Shown here: positions 37,545 to 41,933 of the stretch, piece after piece
Position numbering within the stretch: position 1 is the stretch's first letter
Layout: the number at the start of each line of letters is the position of its first letter
Origin: Pseudomonadota bacterium
GTDB taxonomy: Bacteria > Pseudomonadota > Gammaproteobacteria > Pseudomonadales > Pseudomonadaceae
Assembly (NCBI GenBank): GCA_023431055.1
Contig: JAEYXX010000037.1
Span: forward strand, 1-41,933
Direction of reading: 5' to 3'
Length of the DNA: 41,933 nucleotides
Translations under genes and position numbers: made by a program
The notes under the pieces: model-generated
The model's database searches: none
Seen by the model: the letters and a program-made list of their open reading frames with translations, nothing else
Told to the model about the DNA's origin: nothing

Positions 37545-37562
37545 TCTCCCGCAAGCGGGAGA
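37545..37562. repeat. Small palindrome TCTCCCGC-AA-GCGGGAGA
   Basis: A perfect 8-bp stem with a two-base centre shortly after the phosphodiesterase gene, inside a C-rich tract (CCTCTCCC twice). Such units are common between Pseudomonas genes. It could also help end the transcript. Confidence 0.6.
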
Positions 37563-37590
37563 CGGGAGCAAGCCAGAGCAGCCCGCCGCG

Positions 37591-37648
37591 AAGCCCGGAT
37601 GCAATTCGGGAGCTGGAGCGAGGATGTCCCCGGATTGCATCCGGGCTA
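37591..37648. repeat. REP-type inverted pair, slightly diverged
   Basis: AGCCCGGATGCAATTCGGG (37592-37610, one base changed) is followed in inverted order by the matching unit at 37628-37648. It is the same family and similar spacing as the pair at 7518-7578. Confidence 0.82.
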
Positions 37649-37670
37649 GGACCTAAGGCATTCACCTTCC

Positions 37671-37690
37671 GTAGGAGCGGATTTATCCGC
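37671..37690. repeat. Second REP type, GCGGATTTATCCGC
   Basis: GTAGGAGCGGATTTATCCGC, with the palindrome GCGGAT-TT-ATCCGC at 37677-37690. This is a repeat class very common in Pseudomonas, different from the AGCCCGG unit next to it. Confidence 0.7.
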
Positions 37691-37706
37691 GATCCATCCG
37701 CTTAGC

Positions 37707-37727
37707 GCGGATGCAATCCGGGCTACG
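37707..37727. repeat. Partial REP unit
   Basis: GCGGATGCAATCCGGGCTAC (from 37707) is the AGCCCGG family unit with its left end altered. It closes a cluster of four repeat elements in the 365-bp gap between the phosphodiesterase and sth genes. Confidence 0.72.
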
Positions 37728-37742
37728 AGTACAGCGCCCAAC

Positions 37743-37777
37743 AACGACAAAACCGGCACTAGGCCGGTTTTGTCGTT
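37743..37777. terminator. Strong bidirectional terminator near sth
   Basis: AACGACAAAACCGGC (37743-37757) and GCCGGTTTTGTCGTT (37763-37777) make a perfect 15-bp stem with the loop ACTAG. It lies between the convergent phosphodiesterase and sth genes and can serve both. The 106 bp from here to the sth stop show nothing further. Confidence 0.85.
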
Positions 37778-37883
37778 TGCTGCCGCCTGAGACGCTAGAA
37801 GCTCTCCCGATTCGGCCAGCGCCACTCGGAAGCCACTACCCAGCCTGTCTCCCCGACCGGCTCAGGCCGCCGGCCGGAGCCGC

Positions 37884-39278
37884 TCAAAAAAGCCGGTTGA
37901 GGCCGTCGAACGCGGCAACCCGATAGGCCTCGGCCATGGTCGGGTAGTTGAAGGTGGTGTTGATGAAGTACTTGATGCTGTTGGCTTCACCCTTCTGGTT
38001 CATGATCGCCTGACCGATGTGGACGATCTCCGAAGCCTGATAGCCGAAGCAGTGCACACCCAGCACTTCCAGGGTTTCACGGTGGAAGAGGATCTTCAGC
38101 ATGCCCACCGGCTCGACCGAGATCTGCGCGCGGGCCATACCCTTGAAGAAGGCCTTGCCCACTTCGTAAGGCACCTTGGCCTGGGTCAGTTCACGCTCGG
38201 TCTTGCCGATCGAGCTGATCTCCGGAATGGTGTAGATGCCGGTCGGCACGTCATCGACGAAGCGCCAGCTGCCGTTGTCGACGATGCTGCCGGCCGCGGA
38301 ACGACCCTGGTCAGCCGCGGCACTGGCCAGGCTCGGCCAGCCGATCACGTCACCGGCGGCGTAGATGTTGCTGACCTCGGTGCGATAGTACTCGTCGACC
38401 TGGATCTGGCCACGGCTGTTGACCGCGATGCCGATGTTCTCCAGGCCCAGCTGATCGGTGTTGCCGGTACGGCCGTTACACCACAGCAGGGCATCGGCCT
38501 TGATCTTCTTGCCCGATTTCAGGTGCAGGACCACACCGTTCTCCACACCTTCGATGCGCTCGTACTCTTCGTTGTGACGAATCAGCACGTTGTTGTTGCG
38601 CAGGTGATAGGAAAGCGCGTCGGAGATTTCCGAATCGAGGAAGCTGAGCAACTGATCGCGGTTGTCGATCAGGTCGACCAGCACACCCAGACCACTGAAG
38701 ATCGAGGCGTACTCGCAACCGATGACCCCGGCTCCGTAGATGATCAGACGGCGCGGCGTATGGCCCAGGCTGAGAATGGTGTCGCTGTCGTAGATACGCG
38801 GGTGGCGGAAATCGACGTCGGCCGGGCGGTAGGGACGTGACCCGGTGGCGATGACGATCTGCTTGGCTACCAGCTTTTCCACCACGCCATTGAGGCAGAC
38901 CACTTCGACCGTCTGCTCGTCAGCGAAGCTGGCGGTGCCGAAGTAGGTGTCGATGCGGTTGCGCGCATAGTAGCCGGTACGCGAGGTGACCTGCTTGGCG
39001 ATCACCTTCTCCGCGCTTTTCAGCACGTCAGGGAAGGAGAACCAGCGCGGCTCGCCGATCTGGCGGAACATCGGATTGGTGTTGAACTGCATGATCTGCC
39101 GCACCGAGTGGCGCAGCGCCTTGGACGGAATGGTGCCCAGGTGGGTGCAGTTGCCGCCGACCAGCGGACGGTTGTCCACCACGGCCACCTTGCGCCCGGC
39201 CTTGGCCGCGTTCATCGCCGCGCCCTCGCCCGCCGGGCCGGAGCCAAGCACCACCACATCGTAGTTGTAGACCGCCAT
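37884..39278 (-). CDS. sthA: Soluble pyridine nucleotide transhydrogenase
   Basis: A 464-residue FAD protein that moves reducing power between NADPH and NAD. The FAD loop is [14 protein letters not shown] (residues 8-21), the NAD(P) loop [14 protein letters not shown], and the second FAD block [12 protein letters not shown]. In place of the redox disulfide CxxxxC of its lipoamide dehydrogenase relatives it has Cys44-THLG-Thr49, the single-cysteine mark of SthA. It is complete and matches PA2991 in place. Confidence 0.96.
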   Translation of the reverse strand: MAVYNYDVVVLGSGPAGEGAAMNAAKAGRKVAVVDNRPLVGGNCTHLGTIPSKALRHSVRQIMQFNTNPMFRQIGEPRWFSFPDVLKSAEKVIAKQVTSRTGYYARNRIDTYFGTASFADEQTVEVVCLNGVVEKLVAKQIVIATGSRPYRPADVDFRHPRIYDSDTILSLGHTPRRLIIYGAGVIGCEYASIFSGLGVLVDLIDNRDQLLSFLDSEISDALSYHLRNNNVLIRHNEEYERIEGVENGVVLHLKSGKKIKADALLWCNGRTGNTDQLGLENIGIAVNSRGQIQVDEYYRTEVSNIYAAGDVIGWPSLASAAADQGRSAAGSIVDNGSWRFVDDVPTGIYTIPEISSIGKTERELTQAKVPYEVGKAFFKGMARAQISVEPVGMLKILFHRETLEVLGVHCFGYQASEIVHIGQAIMNQKGEANSIKYFINTTFNYPTMAEAYRVAAFDGLNRLF

Positions 39279-39374
39279 GTTTACTCCTTCAGATCAGGCC
39301 GGAGCGCTTGTGGCGCACCCTCGGCAGGGCCGGCAGCGGATAATAGCCACCAGCTATCAAAGCTACCAGCCGAC

Positions 39375-39605
39375 TTAGCGTTTGCTCGCGTCGTAAGCCA
39401 GGTCGGTGTTCGGCGCATCGCTCTTGTCGCGATTGACCTCTTCGCATTTCTCGCGGCTACCGCCGCAGATCGAGCACTCTTTCTCGATACCCAGATTGGC
39501 GATACCACCGCAGGAACCGGCGATGGGTTTGCGCCCCATGATCACGCCGACGGCCATCATGCCGACGACCAGAATCATGGCCAGAAATACAACCAGAAAC
39601 GTCAT
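39375..39605 (-). CDS. nqrM: Na+-NQR maturation protein NqrM
   Basis: A 76-residue protein with one N-terminal membrane helix (FLVVFLAMILVVGMMAVGVIM) and a cysteine-rich tail: SCGG, ECSICGG and EKCEE. NqrM (DUF539) is required to deliver iron to the cysteines of the NqrD-NqrE centre. Its ATG overlaps the apbE stop by 4 bp, at the end of the nqr operon, where it normally is. Confidence 0.94.
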   Translation of the reverse strand: MTFLVVFLAMILVVGMMAVGVIMGRKPIAGSCGGIANLGIEKECSICGGSREKCEEVNRDKSDAPNTDLAYDASKR

Positions 39606-40627
39606 TGCTCATCTCCTGCAGCGAATAGCTGCTCGAATGCGGCCGTGCCCTGTGTGACGAAGCCCTCGCCCTCACGCGTCACGAAAAACGCCGCGATACC
39701 GTTGCGCTCGGCGAAGGCCATGCCGGCATCCGGCCCAAGCACCATCAATAGGGTAGACAAGCCATCGGCGCGCAAGGTCGATGGATCCGCCACCGTCACT
39801 GCCGCCAGCTTGTGGTTAACCGGTTTACCCGTCAGCGGATCGAGCGTGTGCGAGTAGCGCTGGCCGTTCTCTTCGAAATAATTACGGTAGTCGCCCGAAG
39901 TGGAAATACCGTAACCATCGAGCTGCAGGATGCGCTGGGCAACGCGCTGGTCGTCGCGCGGCGCCTCCAGGCCAATGCGCCAGTGGCTGCCATCGGGCTT
40001 GAAGCCGGCCGCCTTGAGCTCACCGGTGGCCTCGACCAGATAACTGGTGACGCCCAGTTCGCCCAGACGCTCGACGATTAAATCGACGGCATAGCCAGCG
40101 GCGATGCTGTTGAAGTCGACCTGAACATCGACGTCCTTGCACAGCTGCTCGCCCTCGATCTTCAGGTGCTGCTGACCAACCCGCTGACGCACCCCAGCCA
40201 GGCGCTCGGCATCGGGTACCGCCTCGCCCTGCCCCTTGGGCCCGAAGCCCCAGAGGTCGAGCAAGGGCTCGAGGGTCAGGTCAAAGTGCCCCTGGCTCTC
40301 TTCGTGCAGACGATTACCGGCGCGTACCAGGTCGAGCACGCCCTTGGGCATGGCCTGGCAGGTACCGGCCGGCGCACGGTTGAACTGCTCGATCAGTGAA
40401 TCGTCGCGATAGGTGGACATCTGCAGATCGATCTCGGCGAGGATCGCCTCGGTCGCGGCCTTGAGTTCGGCTTGCGGTGCGACACCTTCACTGCGGACGT
40501 ATTTGATCGAATAGGTGCTGCCCATGGTCGGGCCGCCGAACTCTTCGATCCGCTCAGAATGCAAGCAGCCCGTTAGGGCTGCCGCCAGGGCGACAGCGAT
40601 AACGGGCTGGAGTACAGCAGACCTCAT
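39602..40627 (-). CDS. apbE: FAD:protein FMN transferase ApbE
   Basis: A 341-residue lipoprotein: signal MRSAVLQPVIAVALAAALTG with the lipobox LTGC (Cys at 21), then GPTMGSTYSIKY, the flavin-binding stretch DFNSIAAGYAVDLI and SGDYRNYFEENGQRYSHTLDP and TGKPV. It attaches FMN through phosphoester bonds to threonines of NqrB and NqrC. The ATG at 40627 is right behind nqrF (2 bp gap); the longer open frame to 40855 is a shadow of nqrF. Confidence 0.95.
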   Translation of the reverse strand: MRSAVLQPVIAVALAAALTGCLHSERIEEFGGPTMGSTYSIKYVRSEGVAPQAELKAATEAILAEIDLQMSTYRDDSLIEQFNRAPAGTCQAMPKGVLDLVRAGNRLHEESQGHFDLTLEPLLDLWGFGPKGQGEAVPDAERLAGVRQRVGQQHLKIEGEQLCKDVDVQVDFNSIAAGYAVDLIVERLGELGVTSYLVEATGELKAAGFKPDGSHWRIGLEAPRDDQRVAQRILQLDGYGISTSGDYRNYFEENGQRYSHTLDPLTGKPVNHKLAAVTVADPSTLRADGLSTLLMVLGPDAGMAFAERNGIAAFFVTREGEGFVTQGTAAFEQLFAAGDEQ

Positions 40628-40629
40628 GC

Positions 40630-41853
40630 TTAGCCGCCGAAGTCGTCGAGGAGAATGTTCTCCGGCTCGACGCCCAGGTCGGTGAGCATCTTGATCACGG
40701 CGGCGTTCATCATGGGTGGGCCGCACATGTAGAACTCGCAGTCTTCCGGAGCCGGGTGGTCCTTCAGGTAGTTCTCGTACAGCACGTTGTGGATGAAGCC
40801 GGTGAGGCCGGTCCAGTTGTCCTCCGGCTGCGGGTCGGACAGCGCCAGATGCCACTGGAAGTTCGGGTTCTCTGCGGCCAGCTGATCGTACTCTTCGTTG
40901 TAGAACGACTCGCGCATGGAGCGCGCACCGTACCAGAAGCTGATCTTGCGCTTGGATTTCAGGCGCTTGAGCTGGTCGAAGATGTGCGAACGCATCGGCG
41001 CCATACCGGCACCACCACCGATGAAGACCATCTCGGCGTCGGTGTCCTTGGCGAAGAACTCACCGAACGGCCCGTACACGGTGATCTTGTCGCCCGGCTT
41101 GAGGCTGAACACGTAGGACGACATCTTGCCCGGCGGCAGATCGTCCTTGCCGGGGGGCGGCGAGGCGATACGGATGTTGAACTTCACCAGACCGCGCTCT
41201 TCCGGGTAGTTGGCCATGGAATAGGCACGGATCACGGTCTCGTCGACCTTGGACACGTACTTCCACTGGTTAAACTTGTCCCAGTCGCCGCGATACTCCT
41301 CCTGAATGTCGAAGTCCTTGTAGTACACGGTGTGCGGCGGGCACTCCAGCTGCACGTAACCACCGGCGCGGAAGTCGACGTTCTCGCCTTCCGGCAGCTT
41401 CAGCGTCAGCTCCTTGATGAAGGTGGCGACGTTCGGGTTGGATTCGACGGTGCACTCCCACTTCTTGACGCCGAAGACCTCTTCAGGCACTTCGATCTTC
41501 ATATCCTGCTTGACCGGCGTCTGGCAGGACAGGCGCCAGCCCTCACGGGCCTCACGCTTGGTGAAGTGCGACTCTTCGGTGGACAGCATCTCGCCACCAC
41601 CGCTTTCCACGATGCACTTGCACTGGGCGCAGGTACCGCCGCCGCCGCACGCGGAAGACAGGAAGATGTTGTGGTTGGCCAGGGTTTGCAGCAGCTTGCC
41701 GCCAGCCGGTACCACGATGGTTTTTTCGCCGTTGATCTCGATGCTCACGTCGCCGCTGGAGACCAGCTTGGCGCGGGCAGCAAGAATCACCACCACCAGC
41801 GCCAGGACGATGGCGGTGAACATGCCGATGGCGAGGAAGATTTCGTAATTCAT
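40630..41853 (-). CDS. nqrF: Na+-translocating NADH:quinone reductase subunit F
   Basis: A 407-residue subunit that takes electrons from NADH. One membrane helix (residues 5-26) is followed by a 2Fe-2S ferredoxin domain with Cys69, Cys75, Cys78 and Cys110, then the FAD domain ([11 protein letters not shown]) and the NADH domain ([20 protein letters not shown], ending [12 protein letters not shown]). It is complete, ending in LLDDFGG. It lies 15 bp downstream of nqrE in the standard nqr order. Confidence 0.97.
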   Translation of the reverse strand: MNYEIFLAIGMFTAIVLALVVVILAARAKLVSSGDVSIEINGEKTIVVPAGGKLLQTLANHNIFLSSACGGGGTCAQCKCIVESGGGEMLSTEESHFTKREAREGWRLSCQTPVKQDMKIEVPEEVFGVKKWECTVESNPNVATFIKELTLKLPEGENVDFRAGGYVQLECPPHTVYYKDFDIQEEYRGDWDKFNQWKYVSKVDETVIRAYSMANYPEERGLVKFNIRIASPPPGKDDLPPGKMSSYVFSLKPGDKITVYGPFGEFFAKDTDAEMVFIGGGAGMAPMRSHIFDQLKRLKSKRKISFWYGARSMRESFYNEEYDQLAAENPNFQWHLALSDPQPEDNWTGLTGFIHNVLYENYLKDHPAPEDCEFYMCGPPMMNAAVIKMLTDLGVEPENILLDDFGG

Positions 41854-41868
41854 CTGTTCATCCTTTCC

Positions 41869-41933
41869 TTACAGCTGCACGCCGGAGAAGGACATGAAGC
41901 CCAGCGACATCAGACCGATGGTGATGAAGGTGA
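41869..41933 (-). CDS. nqrE: NqrE C-terminal end (partial)
   Basis: Only the last 20 or so codons are in the window, reading FITIGLMSLGFMSFSGVQL before the TAA. This fits the last membrane helix of NqrE, an integral subunit of Na+-NQR with a cysteine-bound iron centre shared with NqrD. The call rests on this short end and the order nqrE-nqrF; the gene runs off the right edge. Confidence 0.82.
   Translation of the reverse strand, partial: TFITIGLMSLGFMSFSGVQL

Noticed and set aside
37519..37883. The dense repeats after the phosphodiesterase gene as a CRISPR array.
   Set aside because: The units differ in size and family, are palindromic REP types, and lack regular spacers; no cas genes are present.

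Overview
The window is chromosomal DNA from a GC-rich gammaproteobacterium, almost certainly Pseudomonas. From about position 5450 to the right end the gene order matches, as far as I recall it, the P. aeruginosa PAO1 order PA2957 to PA2994: tetR, aminotransferase, rgsA, tatD, pilZ, holB, tmk, mltG, pabC, fabF, acpP, fabG, fabD, plsX, rpmF, yceD / maf, sppA, HAD hydrolase, rluC / rne / murB, ptpA, kdsB, ycaR-like, lpxK, exbD, exbB, comEC / DUF2062 / lolE, lolD, lolC / PilZ, small exported protein, glpQ-like / sth / nqrM, apbE, nqrF, nqrE. Dispersed REP-type palindromes between genes also fit Pseudomonas. I saw no prophage, insertion sequence, CRISPR array, rRNA or tRNA.

Left part (1-4281): an arsenic-resistance cluster. 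A leftward operon encodes a fused arsenate reductase-ArsR repressor, ArsH, a small CX5R phosphatase and an ArsJ-associated type GAPDH; arsJ is probably just beyond the left edge. The arsenite exporter gene acr3 runs the other way. Their shared control region carries three exact GCGAATAT repeats 16 bp apart, lying over two predicted overlapping promoters. This is the most unusual region of the window. A solitary moaA follows (4350-5318).

Middle (5452-21186): a TetR regulator divergent from a class-V aminotransferase, then the sRNA rgsA (placed by synteny and terminator) and a perfect REP pair. Next comes a long leftward stretch that runs from yceD-rpmF-plsX through type II fatty-acid synthesis (fabD, fabG, acpP, fabF), folate (pabC), murein cleavage (mltG), nucleotide supply and replication (tmk, holB), an atypical PilZ protein and TatD. 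acpP has its own promoter and a downstream hairpin. yceD has a near-consensus promoter so close to its start codon that the mRNA would be almost leaderless. maf, sppA, a HAD phosphatase and rluC follow.

Right part (21187-41933): rne with a roughly 515-nt leader and an Arg/Glu-repeat C-terminal half; an envelope block (murB, ptpA, kdsB, ycaR-like, lpxK, exbD, exbB, comEC); the lipoprotein-release exporter lolC-lolD-lolE; a PilZ protein with a long helical insert; a small secreted protein; a glycerophosphodiesterase; an intergenic region full of repeats; soluble transhydrogenase; and the 3' end of a Na+-NQR operon with its maturation genes (nqrE, nqrF, apbE, nqrM). Genes are packed tightly, with 1-, 4- and 8-bp overlaps and many GTG or TTG starts, so translational coupling is probably common.
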